Positions 1-10,778 of a stretch of 64,000 nt of DNA are shown here, in pieces. How positions within the stretch are numbered: the stretch's first letter is position 1; each line of letters opens with the position of its first letter. Below the pieces are notes generated by a model. It worked only from the letters and a program-made list of their open reading frames with translations, made no database searches and was not told the DNA's origin. Origin of the DNA: Aaosphaeria pasadenensis (taxonomy: Eukaryota; Ascomycota; Dothideomycetes; Pleosporales); the NCBI GenBank assembly GCA_022813625.1, contig JAKLMB010000043.1, positions 62,001 through 126,000 on the forward strand. The letters are read 5' to 3'. Position numbers and translations under genes: made by a program.

Positions 1-417
1 GCCACCACGGTACCTAATAATAACCCGTGAAGGATGTATCGCATTATCCGGTGGACTGGCTAAAGCCTTTGGATCTACTTGTAGATCATTTTGGTGTCCT
101 TTGTAAGATCTCAACATTGATGTAGTGATCGTTTGCATTAAAGTTTGGCATTGTTTTGAATAGTAGGTGCGAATACTGGCAATGCTACGTTGCTTGAGAA
201 TCGGAACAAATTAGAAGGTTTGGAATTTGATTTGCAGAATGTAAACGACAGTTCAGTTAAATTTACACAAATTATGGCTCGTGAATATACCAAAGATCAA
301 GCTACGAGGGGAAGATCCAGGTGGGATATCTTAAAATATACATGTTCATTGTGGCAGCGATCAGAGATTTTTCATAACACCTGGGCTGATAGCCTCGAGT
401 TTGGCACAAAGTTCGTC
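1..417. other. 3' flank of the SDR gene, with fossil C-terminal codons
   Basis: No separate gene is supported here. On the minus strand, 361-417 is an open continuation of the neighbouring SDR reading frame beyond its stop codon. It encodes a stretch that looks like the normal SDR C-terminus (D-E-L-C-A-K-L-E) and ends in TGA at 361-363. Plus-strand open frames over 190-618 are antisense to the SDR and have no family features. Confidence 0.6.
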
Positions 418-1405
418 CTAAACCCGGTTTTGCGTCTCGTAGCCCTTTCCACTCAATACAAAGTCGCTCGGCTTTTCTATACTGCAGTCGCTCAGGTATT
501 GGCCATGAGTTTCAGCTCCGCTCGCTGCAGCATGAACGAGCGTCCTGCTTCCTTGTTCTGTCGTTCGCCCGAGAAGGAAAAGCGCGATCTTGAAACCGAA
601 ACCATACTCACGCGATAGCTCCCTGCAATTATATTAGGACATGTTGAAAACAGCAAGTGGGGTGGATTAAGGTTGCTTACGAGTGACAGAATCCTGGGTT
701 GAGACAATTGACTGTGACGGGTATGGCCTGCGCTGCTTTGCGATCGGCTATTGCGCGTGTACATAGGACGTCCAATAGTTTCGAAACTTGGTATCGGTTG
801 CCCATATAGTCGCCCTTGATCTCTGTTGGCTTATTGCTCAATTGCTCGAAGATCTTGCCAATGGGAGCATCGGCCTCAGGGAATCTCGCCCAGAAGTGGA
901 CTTCCGATGCGACGATTGTAAGTGTTGGCCGGACGTTGAAGCGATTCGCTGTGTCCTTCAACTTTGGAAGAAGCCCAAGAGCAAGAAGAAATGTGGAAAC
1001 AACGTTCACTGTGATGGTGGATTCGTCCTTTTCGAAGACCTCCCATTCTGTGCGGTTGACGCCTGCGTTCAGAACAGCCACGTCGAGTCGCGAAAGTTCT
1101 TTCTGGACCCGCGCAATGAATGCAAGCACTGAATCATATGACGACATATCGAGTTGCCAGACCTTAACAACGCCTTGTTTACCCGTGCTTTTCTCGATCT
1201 CCTCTTTAGCAGCATTGCCCTTGTCGAGCGACCGCACGGCAAGTATTACTGTCTCTGCATCTAGGGCAGTGATGTGGCGGGCTGCTTCTTTTCCAAGGCC
1301 AACATTGGATCCGGTTACAATGACGGTCTTCCCATCGAATGAGACGTCCGGTTTCACTGGCGTGTTGAAAAGCTGATTGTATATGAACTGTGGGATTGTC
1401 GGCAT
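418..1405 (-). CDS. Short-chain dehydrogenase/reductase with premature stop near the C-terminus
   Basis: NAD(P)-dependent oxidoreductase of the classical SDR family (retinol-dehydrogenase/WW-oxidoreductase-like fungal group); substrate unknown. Exons are complement(681..1405) and complement(418..622). The 58-nt intron has a GTAAGC donor, a CTAAT branch point and a TTGCAG acceptor. The product is 309 aa. Visible motifs: cofactor loop TGSNVGLG (31-38), NAG (113-115), catalytic Ser in IVAS (167) and YQVSK (Tyr205, Lys209). After the intron the frame continues with the usual ELSREYGF and GRTTEQGSRTLVHAA segments. At 418-420 a TAG stands where homologues have Trp (RVWDEL), and the reading frame then stays open for 18 more family-like codons. 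The catalytic core is complete, so activity may survive, or this may be an early pseudogene. Confidence 0.85.
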
Positions 1406-3777
1406 CGTGGCTAATGTTTTTGATTGTTCGGAGCAAATTGAATGGATTGTGAACTGAATATTGTTTGAAACCTGACGGTCTCTTCATGATTGATAGGCTA
1501 TTATATACCATTTGCAAGATACGACCACGGCGTGAAATCAAGCCGTCAACGAGTCGGACCCTTGAGGTCGAACTCGGATCTATGACGCAAACTCCGCCTA
1601 CCACTAGGCCCAGGGCATCGGGGCTCTCGCATGAAACGAAACCTACGAAACATTGGAAACTGGACCTTATTCATATTTCAGATACTGGAATTCTGTCGAA
1701 ATTAAAATGATATATCACAACGAAGAACAGAATATGCACTTTGGTGATGGTACAAATGAATCGTTTGGTGGGCGCTCGCTGGTCCATTCCGCAGCCCCAA
1801 CCAAACATTCACCCGCCGCAACTATCTCACCTGTAGAACAAACTTCAACTATCCATGTTACTCGTTTTCAACGATATTGAAGATACTTGATCGTTAGCAT
1901 ATCTTGCTGTGCAGCATCTAGGAGCCGCGGCCGATTTGCACGCGGGGCTAATCGCCGATAAGTCCGCTCTCTCCTTTTGGCCCGAAGACATCATACTGTG
2001 TATGGTGTAGTAACTCTAGATACCGGAGAAGATGCGATGTCTCTCCTCCGGAATACGCTATAGACGGTCGAAATTTCTTCCGTTGATCTGTTAAAAACAT
2101 AGCGAATCCTCATGCCCTTAAAGCAAAGCTCAATATACGAGGGTTGCAGAAATAGTCTCCTCAACAAGAAACAATTTTCGACGAAGCAGATCGTCCTTTG
2201 CTAGCAGTAAAAGCACGAAATTGGGAATGCTGATGGCTAGCAGCATCAGGTGTGACGCCTGGAAATTGTAGACTATCCTGAATGTACTATTACTGCTTCA
2301 GAACGGTTAGGCGCATGTGAACACAAAATCTACATCCATAGGCTCTCGCTTCTCCCTGTCGAGTAGAACTTGGACATGGCTGGGCAACGCGTGGTACGGA
2401 AGCACCCGCTCCGCAAGACGATTCTTGTCTTTCAAATCGAGGGTAGTCATCTGCCTTCCGTTTGGCATCAACCACCAACGTTATCGAAATGGAGCTGATA
2501 GTTGACCATACATAAGTCGCGGTGGTCTTCTCCGAATGCAATCCAACTGTCCCAGTCTCACGACGACCCATGTCGAAATTTCGTATCGGAAATTGACCCC
2601 TACGCGCTGGCGAAGTGGCGCTCTCCTGCATCAACTGAAGGTTGGCCAGCCACTCAACTTCGAATTATGTGATTGTCCACTATCCTTTAGACTTTCTACA
2701 CGGGCCGTCGATCGCGGGATGAGTGCGCCAACTGCTGCATTATCGTAAGCCATCCTTCTACACAGTACATGAACATGTAGACTAGCACGCTTTGTATAAG
2801 CGCTATTCGATTATAGGCAGCTACGCAAACAGCCTAAAGGATAAAGATGTCGCGTGAAACACGTAAATTCGAATGCTGCTTGCCAATTCTTGGAATGAGA
2901 TATTGAAGGCTTGCATTTGCACGCACACAGCATGACAATTGCATTGGGTAACGCTGTGGTTCAGGGGGAAGGGGGCTATCCGGCCAGCCGAACGCTATCT
3001 CGAGAGGAGGCTGGTTAACGACGTCAAGTTCTAGCTGTTTCGCAAATACACCAATACAAAACTGGATCGCTTAAAAGAATTAACAAAAGAAAAAGGCATT
3101 ATGTCTTCGATTGTTATAGCAGATGCATCGCTTTGGGGTATAACGAGTGAATATATGATCAAAAAGGTGCGAACGATTCAGCGCTATTTTTGGCATTGCT
3201 CGACCCGTACCGCTGGGCGACCACCAACCCGGTGCGCTATATCATACCAAAAGCTTAAATCTCAGCCTGACAGCACTTCACCCACGTAGAACACAACACC
3301 TGACTAGGCGATACGGGTTCTCTCTCGTGTTATGCTTCTCACTTCTAGCGTGGGCCCCTTGGCGCATGAACGTCCTATAGGCGATGAGAAAGATTTTCTA
3401 TCATGACATGTGAATCCAACTCAGAGCGGTAATTCCACCAAGAATGAACCTTTCAGCCTCTTCAGTCCTGCAGCATAAGAAATGAAATGATCGGAACGAA
3501 ACATACCAGGCGAGAACACGATTGGTCGAAGAAGTTAGGCCCCCGTGATGAAGTAGTCAGGTCCGCTTACGCGAGGCGCACTTCAGGACCCGAGATGCTT
3601 TTACTGAGATAGGGCATCGAGTGGAGTACGGAGTGGGCTATGGAGTAAGCTATAGGGGCCTCTCAAGTCAGTCACTTGGCGGCAATACTTTATAAAAGCA
3701 AAGGTACGATTTTGAGTCAGTGATGATTGTGTTCAAGTACGACCAGCACTTTCTCTAATCTTCCATATACATTCATT
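1406..3777. other. Gene-poor intergenic region upstream of galactose oxidase
   Basis: About 2.4 kb between the start of the SDR (transcribed leftward) and galactose oxidase (rightward), so it holds both promoters. Open frames such as the minus-strand one at 2290-2634 have no recognisable domain, no splice partners and mixed composition; I do not call them. No repeat or transposon ends were recognised. Confidence 0.5.
3691..3697 (+). promoter_or_regulatory. TATA box of the galactose oxidase gene
   Basis: TATAAAA lies 81 bp before the chosen ATG at 3778, a usual fungal spacing. A well-formed TATA box suits a regulated secreted enzyme. Direct sequence match; function inferred. Confidence 0.55.
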
Positions 3778-6150
3778 ATGGTTTTCTTACGATACACTTT
3801 CGTTTCCTTTCTACTAATCGACACTATCATTGGTGCATATTTTCCTATTAATCGACAAGGTTGGACAGCAACCGCAGACAGTTTCCAAGATGGAAACGAA
3901 CCGTCAAAAGCTATTGATGGCAACGCGGATACATTCTGGCATTCTCGATATAATCCAGACGATCCCTTGCCAAATTCCATCACCATCGACATGAAACAAA
4001 GCTTTTCAGTCAACGGCGTGAGCATTCAGCCGCGTCAAGACGGCAGTGGTAATGGTCGCATTGGACAACACAGAATTGACCTGAGCGCAGACGGCCAAAG
4101 CTGGGGTCAGCCAGTGGCCATTGGCACATATGTCAACGACGCGACAACAAAACGAACCACGTTCATCGCGAGAAGTGCACGCTATGTACGGATCACTGCT
4201 TTGAGTGAGGCCCAAGGCGCGAACAATCCATGGACCTCGGCGGCGGAGATCAATGTCTTCACAGAGGCAAACTATAGAAGTCGCTCCGGCTGGAGTGTCT
4301 CCGCGGACAGTGCAGAGAGTGCCTCTGCTAGCAATCCAGTATCGGCAGCAACGGATGGAAATGCTGCAACAATTTGGCATACACAGTGGAGTAATCCAAC
4401 TGCAGCCTTGCCTCATTGGTTTCGAATCGATCAAGGCCAGGCTGTGGATGTTGCTGGTTTGAGCTATCTACCACGAGGTGACGGAGGAAATGGCCGCATT
4501 GGGCAATACACAGTGGAGTCAAGTGCCAACGGGCAGACATGGACGCAAGTTGCTTCCGGGACATGGCCAGACAATGGAGATGAGAAGTTTGCAGTGTTTC
4601 GAACAACTGCACGATACTTCCGCTTGAACGCTTTGACAGAAGCTGGTGGACGTGGGCCATGGACAAGCGCTGCTGAGATCAACTTGCTTAATCCTGCCTC
4701 TGTCGCTCACGTTGATCCTGCGCCCAGCAAGGGCATCTGGCTCAACACCGTGGACATTCCGATCGTACCTGCAGCAGCAGCGAATCTTCCTAATGGCAAG
4801 GTCCTCCTCTGGAGTGCGTACAGAATCGATGACTTCGGTGGCGGCACAGGGCAGACGCAAACCGCCGTATATGACCCCACCACAGGCGAAGTCACGCAGC
4901 GTTTGGTCACAGATAATCAGCATGACATGTTCTGCCCGGGCATTTCCATGGATTTCAATGGACGTATCGTCGTTACTGGTGGTAACGATGAACAGAAAAC
5001 CACCATATATGATCCAACAAGTAACCAATGGGTTGCTGGAGCTGACATGAAAATCAGCCGAGGATATCAATCTACCACAACCACATCCAATGGACGCGTC
5101 TTCAACATTGGCGGCTCCTGGTCTGGTGGCGAAGGAGGGAAGAATGGAGAGATCTATGATCCCTCTGCGAATCAGTGGTCGCTGGTGCAGAATGCGCTGG
5201 TATCCCCGATGCTCACAAACGACAGAGCAGGTGTCTATCGATCTGATAATCACGCATGGCTATTCGGCTGGAAGGGCCAATCGGTTTTCCAGGCCGGCCC
5301 GTCCAAAGCGATGAACTGGTACACCACTACCGGTACCGGCGGCGTACAGGGTGCAGGCCTGCGATCTACCTCCCAAGACGCAATGAACGGCAACGCTGTC
5401 ATGTACGATGCCGTTGCTGGCAGAATTCTCACAGTAGGAGGAGCCCAGCATTACCAAGCGGCCGAAGCCACTGCCGATGCGTACAACATCACAATTGGAA
5501 ATCCTGGCACAACCCCTCAAGTTGCGAAAACGGCATCAATGTCATTTGCCCGAGGATTCGCCAATGCTGTTGTACTTCCTGATGGTACTACGTTTGTCGC
5601 CGGTGGGCAGTCTTGGGTGGAGCCTTTCACTGACACAACAGCTGCGCTGGTCCCCGAACTCTGGAATCCTGCCACTGGAGCATGGACTCAGCTGAACCCG
5701 ATGGCTATCCCAAGAACGTACCATTCTATCGCCCTTCTACTCCCTGATGCCACCGTTCTTGTCGGTGGAGGCGGTCTTTGCGGAGGTTGCGGCACGAATC
5801 ACTGGGATGCAGAGACATTTGTTCCGCCTTATCTATTGAACGCTGATGGCTCACGCAAAGCTCGACCTGTCATTCAAACCGTAGCACAAACCGTGAGATT
5901 GGGTGCGTCACTTGCAATTACGACAGGGGGTCAGGTCAGAAGCTTCTCGCTTGTCCGCTTAGGAACGGCAACGCATACCGTCAACACTGACCAGCGCCGT
6001 GTTCCATTAACGCCTTCAGGCAGCGGTACTTCTTATACGGTAACTATACCAAGTGATGCGGGTGTTGCGCTACCTGGGTACTGGTTCTTGTTCGCGATTG
6101 ATAACAATGGCACGCCTAGCATTGCAAAGACGATCAAAGTCACCACTTAA
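3778..6150 (+). CDS. Secreted galactose oxidase with two N-terminal discoidin (CBM32) domains
   Basis: Copper radical oxidase (AA5_2) that oxidises the C6 hydroxyl of galactose or related primary alcohols, giving an aldehyde and H2O2. Single exon, 790 aa. I start at 3778 rather than the upstream ATG at 3727 because it gives a clean signal peptide (about residues 1-20). Two tandem F5/8-type C domains follow (about 21-158 and 162-305), then the Kelch-type catalytic propeller (about 320-690) and the C-terminal DUF1929 beta domain. The active site is complete: Cys386 in MFCPG and Tyr430 in RGYQS (thioether pair), Trp448 in GGSWSGG (stacking), Tyr648-His649 in RTYHS and His733 in GTATHTVN (copper ligands). 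The Cys-Tyr spacing (44) and Tyr-Trp spacing (18) equal those of Fusarium galactose oxidase. The classical enzyme has one CBM32; this one has two. Confidence 0.95.
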   Translation: MVFLRYTFVSFLLIDTIIGAYFPINRQGWTATADSFQDGNEPSKAIDGNADTFWHSRYNPDDPLPNSITIDMKQSFSVNGVSIQPRQDGSGNGRIGQHRIDLSADGQSWGQPVAIGTYVNDATTKRTTFIARSARYVRITALSEAQGANNPWTSAAEINVFTEANYRSRSGWSVSADSAESASASNPVSAATDGNAATIWHTQWSNPTAALPHWFRIDQGQAVDVAGLSYLPRGDGGNGRIGQYTVESSANGQTWTQVASGTWPDNGDEKFAVFRTTARYFRLNALTEAGGRGPWTSAAEINLLNPASVAHVDPAPSKGIWLNTVDIPIVPAAAANLPNGKVLLWSAYRIDDFGGGTGQTQTAVYDPTTGEVTQRLVTDNQHDMFCPGISMDFNGRIVVTGGNDEQKTTIYDPTSNQWVAGADMKISRGYQSTTTTSNGRVFNIGGSWSGGEGGKNGEIYDPSANQWSLVQNALVSPMLTNDRAGVYRSDNHAWLFGWKGQSVFQAGPSKAMNWYTTTGTGGVQGAGLRSTSQDAMNGNAVMYDAVAGRILTVGGAQHYQAAEATADAYNITIGNPGTTPQVAKTASMSFARGFANAVVLPDGTTFVAGGQSWVEPFTDTTAALVPELWNPATGAWTQLNPMAIPRTYHSIALLLPDATVLVGGGGLCGGCGTNHWDAETFVPPYLLNADGSRKARPVIQTVAQTVRLGASLAITTGGQVRSFSLVRLGTATHTVNTDQRRVPLTPSGSGTSYTVTIPSDAGVALPGYWFLFAIDNNGTPSIAKTIKVTT

Positions 6151-7075
6151 TGTAATGATTTAATAGATAATAAGGGAGTTCCGAGATAATTCAATATCAT
6201 TGCGCGTATTTGCATAAGTTGACTTGCTAAAACTAATCATCTTCGCCAATTTTGATGTGAGGCTGCAATATTTTGGTTTGTCATCCGAATATCCGAACGC
6301 AACGAACTCTTTGCCTATAATGTACATTTGAATCGTGGGTCTTGTATCGAAAATTCGTAGCAACCTTGTCTTGGTGACCCAGGTGCCCGCCCCTCATATT
6401 TCTTTTTGGGAATGAGTTCGATGAGGAGGAGTGCTGGTAGCTTGATCTCTATTGGCTTAAGCCAATGCATAACCAACATCGTGGTACCGTTGCCTAATTC
6501 GGTAATTTGTTCGCCAAAGTTTGGGAGTCTGCGATTCTAGGCAAACAGGATGTCGATCCGCTGGAACATTTTACAACACATTGTTCTAACCTTAGACTGG
6601 GGCCTGAAAACATGGTATTTTTCTTAGTTATCTGCTCGGCGCGCTGTACACTTTGCCCGGACTGATGCTCTGTTCGTGTTTGGTGTTGCTTAACTGGGAC
6701 GGGTGAACCACTCCAAGTTTCAGCCACACCTACCCGTAGTTTCGGGGACTATGCCACAATTGCCCGCGCAAATGACACTGGACGATGGAATTCGAGCATG
6801 GCTGGATATGAGGCCACTTGCGGACTGAGCAAAATGATAGGAAGCATTGTAACTGGCGACCGATGGGCCTCGAGACTGCAATTGCGCGCGTAAATATGCA
6901 GGGTGAATTGAACCTGGCTCACCACGTTTTGTCCAAGGGTATACAAGAGAAAACTTGCATATAACCCATTGATCAGATTTGGTATAACAAAGGGAAACGC
7001 CTCTATAATCCGGAGGGTCGGCGTGCTGCTCATCTCCAACTCAGCGTTGAACGCTGTATGCTCCTCCTATGCAAT
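6151..7075. other. Intergenic region, nothing recognised
   Basis: Terminator of galactose oxidase and promoter of the next gene. Short open frames at 6160-6363, 6494-6727 and 6749-7039 (minus) have no domain, signal or splice features. Confidence 0.5.
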
Positions 7076-8087
7076 ATGTCTTTTTCATCCACTGCCTTTC
7101 CTCTCGGAACATCGCGTTGTTATATTCTCATTCTATTCTTACTGGTCACGACTGCTCGATCGTTTTGCTTTACGCCTGATGGAGGTCTGTCTTCGGATTT
7201 GCCGTGTGATAGTAGGGTAGGAGTGAACACCACTTGCTGTGCAAAAGGGTTTTCCTGCACCGAAGTCAATCTTTGCCTGGATCCAGCAAATGTAAGTTTA
7301 GAAAATCTGAATGCTTCATACTTTCAAATATCTTAAATTGACTTCTTAGATCGGAGACGACGGCTTGGCAAAGAATGGCATGTATACACGAGGCACTTGT
7401 TCAGACGAATCATGGACGTCAGATGCTTGTGCTCCAATATGTACCACAGGTTGGTGATTCCCCATGCTGCAATTACGAACGCATCGTTCAATTTATTATG
7501 TGTAGAAAGGCGTGGCTAACAAGCTCGATATAGGACAACCTGACAGTGGAGAACGAGTAGTTCGTTGTGGTGATGGTTCTTACTGCTGTGACAATGATGC
7601 TCCCAACTGTTGCAAGGATTCCACAGTACGCAAATTCGACATTGGAGATCCTAAGATATACACACGGATAGGCGAAGTCGGTGGACCGAATTCTCTGAAG
7701 CAGGAATCAAGATTGCCGTCCTCAACCTCAACTTTGGGAATTCTTCCAGCGGAGAGCCTCAAATCGTCATCACCTTATTCGGAGACGACATCTCCATCCA
7801 ATGCCACGACAGTGCAGCAACAACGCGATAACAGTGCTACTCTGATCGGAGTAAGCGTGGGAGTGCCGTTGGGTCTTCTCCTTGTTGCTGCGGTAGGAGG
7901 TGGAATATGGTGGATGCGGAGGATGCGGAACGATTTCGCCGAAAGAGAAGAGGCAATGAAGGCCGACATGCGAGCAGAAGTCTACAAGGTTTCCGAGTTG
8001 CATTCCATGACCTCTAGTGTCCATGAATTGGATCCTGGTAAATACCTGCCAGCTAGGAAAAGTCAAACGACAGCAGAGATGCCTTGA
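7076..8087 (+). CDS. Cys-rich single-pass membrane protein
   Basis: Predicted 289-aa type I membrane protein of a fungal group with a short Cys-rich ectodomain. Exons are 7076..7291, 7350..7449 and 7534..8087. The third exon is set by a CTAAC branch point at 7516-7520 and an AG at 7532-7533; phases agree. The product has a signal peptide (about 1-30), an ectodomain with paired Cys motifs (TTCCAKGFSC, RGTCSDESW, SYCCDNDAPNCC), a Ser/Thr-rich stalk, one membrane span (about 224-247: LIGVSVGVPLGLLLVAAVGG), then a basic WWMRRMR stop-transfer and a short cytosolic tail. An ATG at 7058 could add six residues. The layout resembles fungal cell-wall sensors, but no WSC domain is visible, so the role is unknown. 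Confidence 0.75.
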
Positions 8088-8966
8088 AGGACATAGACTT
8101 GGAAAGAAATAAGATTTTTAAGACGTAATATGATGAGGTTTGCGAGCCGAGAGAGCAGACCATGTAAATGAATATATTCTATCTCAAATACCATACACGA
8201 CATCGACAAAGGCTCCATCATGGAGATCGAGCAACCGCAATGACTCTGCACGATTTCGCGACTTGAGGGGCCGGAATACCACACAGCGCAGCGTATAGGT
8301 CCGTATAGGCATAATGGAGTAATTTCCAGATTCTTGGTCGTGTTTTGGAACTTAAGGCCATTCAACTTTCTGGGGTCAATGTCCGTTTCAAATTGGGTTT
8401 CGCCATCACAGGGGCTCTGCGGTAACTCGGCAACATGAACGTTAAGCGAGTGTTGAACGACAGGCAGGTGGTTATTCGTAGAGAATCTCAACGTCAATAC
8501 CCTAAAGGTTATGACTTATATAGTTTCTGTATCATAGTCATTGGTTAGGTACAATATCGCGATAAGGTGTGATTAGATTCACTATAAAAGAAAAACCACC
8601 ATGGGGTTATTACGACCATTGCCTACTTCTACGCGCTTCTCCGTTTGCGAGGGGAGAGCTACAACCCACGATAATCAGTCTTCCCCTTGCCTCAGTTGCC
8701 TGTATGATCCTCAATTAGCGTGTGTGACGTGCCGTTGACAGGCGCTAACGTTTGTCGTGGGCTCTCGAAAAGGGAAATACGACATCGTCAAACTTCGAGT
8801 ATAAGTATGGATTGGGTTTCCACATTACAGAAATCAACAGGCTGTGCTTGCATCTACGAACCCATTCTCTACATTCATTTCTTCTAGGGGCAGGACTCCA
8901 TTTAATCGTTTTACTTTACAAAAACAAAACTCCAACCATCCAAAACCAATAAACCTCCTCGACAAT
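8088..8966. other. Intergenic region, nothing recognised
   Basis: About 880 bp between two rightward genes. A minus-strand open frame (8063-8497) overlaps the 3' end of the membrane-protein gene and has no domain features. Confidence 0.5.
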
Positions 8967-9547
8967 ATGAAGTTCAACGCTCTCATCGCGACAATTGCAT
9001 CCGCTTCTGCCGTCACAGCTGCGGTACTCCCTCGCCAGAACAACGGTGGTGCCGCCCAAAAGGGAGACAACACTCTCGTGCTCTTTGAGATCGGTGGTGT
9101 CCCAGGAAACGAGTGCCTCACTTTCCGCAACAATGGTACTTGCTCCCAGCCCAATTATTAGATGACTACCTAGGTAGATATACTAACAGAATCATCGCAG
9201 GCGAAATCGTCGATGCTGCTTGCGTGAACGAAGCAGCAGATCGCCAGCTCACACCCGGCGACATCAACGGCACACCAGTCCTCGTCGTGCAGCGCAGCTT
9301 CTCCGCAGGATTCAGACGGGATCTCGTCAACGCCCAAGCATGCGTTGGCTTTAACGGAACTACCTTCCTCGCGCAGGATTGCGCCAGCAATAATCTCGAC
9401 CCCGTCTCTTTCACGAATGGCCAACTAGTCAGTGCTAGTGGTGCATGCCAATCTGGCCATGATGGCGCGGCTCAGCTTACAGTTGATCCTAATGGCAGGA
9501 ATTGTGCTGAATTGACCAGCACGGTTGTCACGCCGACTGCTCCTTAA
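8967..9547 (+). CDS. Small secreted cysteine-containing protein
   Basis: Two exons, 8967..9135 and 9201..9547, encode 171 aa. The 65-nt intron has a GTACTT donor, an ACTAAC branch point at 9182-9187 and a GCAG acceptor. The protein starts with a signal peptide (MKFNALIATIASASAVTAA) followed by a Leu-Pro-Arg-Gln stretch that may be a Kex2-like propeptide site (LPRQ, single Arg). The mature part has six Cys (GNEC, DAAC, NAQAC, AQDC, SGAC, GRNC), so three disulphides are possible. No known enzyme domain is visible. Size, secretion and even Cys number resemble fungal small secreted or effector-like proteins, but nothing in the sequence shows a host target. Confidence 0.8.
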
Positions 9548-10031
9548 GGGAATGACTATGCGATTCTGCGAATGTAGACACTATCACAACATGTACATAA
9601 TTTGGAGTAAGCTGTAAATAAGAAAAAGCCATCCACGTTTGAATCGTAGGCGTGCAAACGCCACATTCTATGAATCGGCCGGTTTTACGTGACCATATTG
9701 TGAATGCCTCAGTTGGGTGATAATTACATGGATTTGAAAAGGCCAAAAGTCTCCGAAGGCTATATTTCGGAAACTTGTTCATAAGATACACCGATCGACA
9801 GCTCATCGAGACGATATCGACATACGGAACGCCAAACAAATGCCTTGTACTTCAAAGAAGTGACCAAGCTAAGTCCAGCTGAATCATGATTATACACGAG
9901 ATAGAAAAGGGTACAGGTAAAAAATGCTTGATTATGTTCAAGAATCCGTAAATTAAATGTATTCTATAACCGCTCTATAACTGCTCGATAATGAAGAATC
10001 AAAAGAGGCCACTGGGTGATCGCTTTACGTG
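9548..10031. other. Intergenic region between convergent genes
   Basis: 484 bp, AT-rich, holding the 3' ends of a rightward and a leftward gene. No feature seen. Confidence 0.5.
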
Positions 10032-10778
10032 CTAAGCCGCCCTATTCCTATCAATCTCTTTCTTCAGCATAAGAATACAGGTCGCAACAACCAACTCTTC
10101 GCTTATCCCCTCCTTCCCATTGATCTCCTCGCCCAAAAGCAATTCACCTCCATTTCCCGAATAGCAAGGCTTTGTACCAGGTGTCCTAGTCTTCTTATTC
10201 CTGATCAGCGCAGCAACTCGTCTTCCCTCCAGAGTCAACACCAACGCAGTGCCCTTCTTCCCATCATCGCCAAATCCCATTTCCCTCCTGTATTCCCACG
10301 TGAATGTGCGTCCGTTCGGCAGGGGAAAGGTGTGCGTCCTTGAAAACCACTTCGATACTGTCTTAATCTGAGAATTCACGGTGTCGATAATGTGAATGAT
10401 GGGATCGCGACCTGGTCCGAAGAAGTATTCCGTGGCAATGAGCTCTCGACCTTCTGCATCGCTCAACACGCAATTTCCTTTCCACATCTGCGGACGGACC
10501 GATTGGTAGGCGATAGTTGAGTCGGAGTTGACGATGTTGATTTGCAGTTCTGAACAGGGTCCAGGCCGTCGAAATGATCCGATACCTTGTGCGACGATGT
10601 GGAGGGATTTAGTGGGATTGAAAATTGATTCTGATGCACCACCAAGTGTTGTGTCGCTCGTGATTGAGGCGGTTTCAGCGATGGTGAGTTCCTTCTGGTC
10701 CTTTTCGGATAAGGCGGCGTCCGTGGTCGATGACGCCCATGTTGAATCGCTGAATTTGAATGTGTTTGAGGTGCTCAT
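10032..10778 (-). CDS. Conserved fungal hypothetical protein, possibly tubby/LURP-like
   Basis: Single-exon gene encoding 248 aa without signal peptide or membrane span. An N-terminal Ser/Thr-rich tail (1-55) precedes a compact domain of alternating beta-type segments with YEYRRE-like and EGRRVAAL sequences, ending in a hydrophobic helix followed by KKEID (VVATCILMLKKEID). Such a chain of strands around one terminal helix is reminiscent of the tubby C-terminal/LURP-one fold and of the fungal DUF6593 group. That is an impression from pattern, not an alignment. Function unknown. Confidence 0.7.
   Translation of the reverse strand: MSTSNTFKFSDSTWASSTTDAALSEKDQKELTIAETASITSDTTLGGASESIFNPTKSLHIVAQGIGSFRRPGPCSELQINIVNSDSTIAYQSVRPQMWKGNCVLSDAEGRELIATEYFFGPGRDPIIHIIDTVNSQIKTVSKWFSRTHTFPLPNGRTFTWEYRREMGFGDDGKKGTALVLTLEGRRVAALIRNKKTRTPGTKPCYSGNGGELLLGEEINGKEGISEELVVATCILMLKKEIDRNRAA

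Noticed and set aside
190..618. Plus-strand open frame of 142 codons
   Set aside because: Antisense to the SDR second exon and intron; no domain and no splice partner.
2290..2634. Minus-strand frame of 114 codons
   Set aside because: No recognisable family, signal, or splice context; mixed composition.
4464..5724. Several long minus-strand frames under galactose oxidase
   Set aside because: Shadow frames of a GC-balanced coding exon; the plus frame has all catalytic residues.
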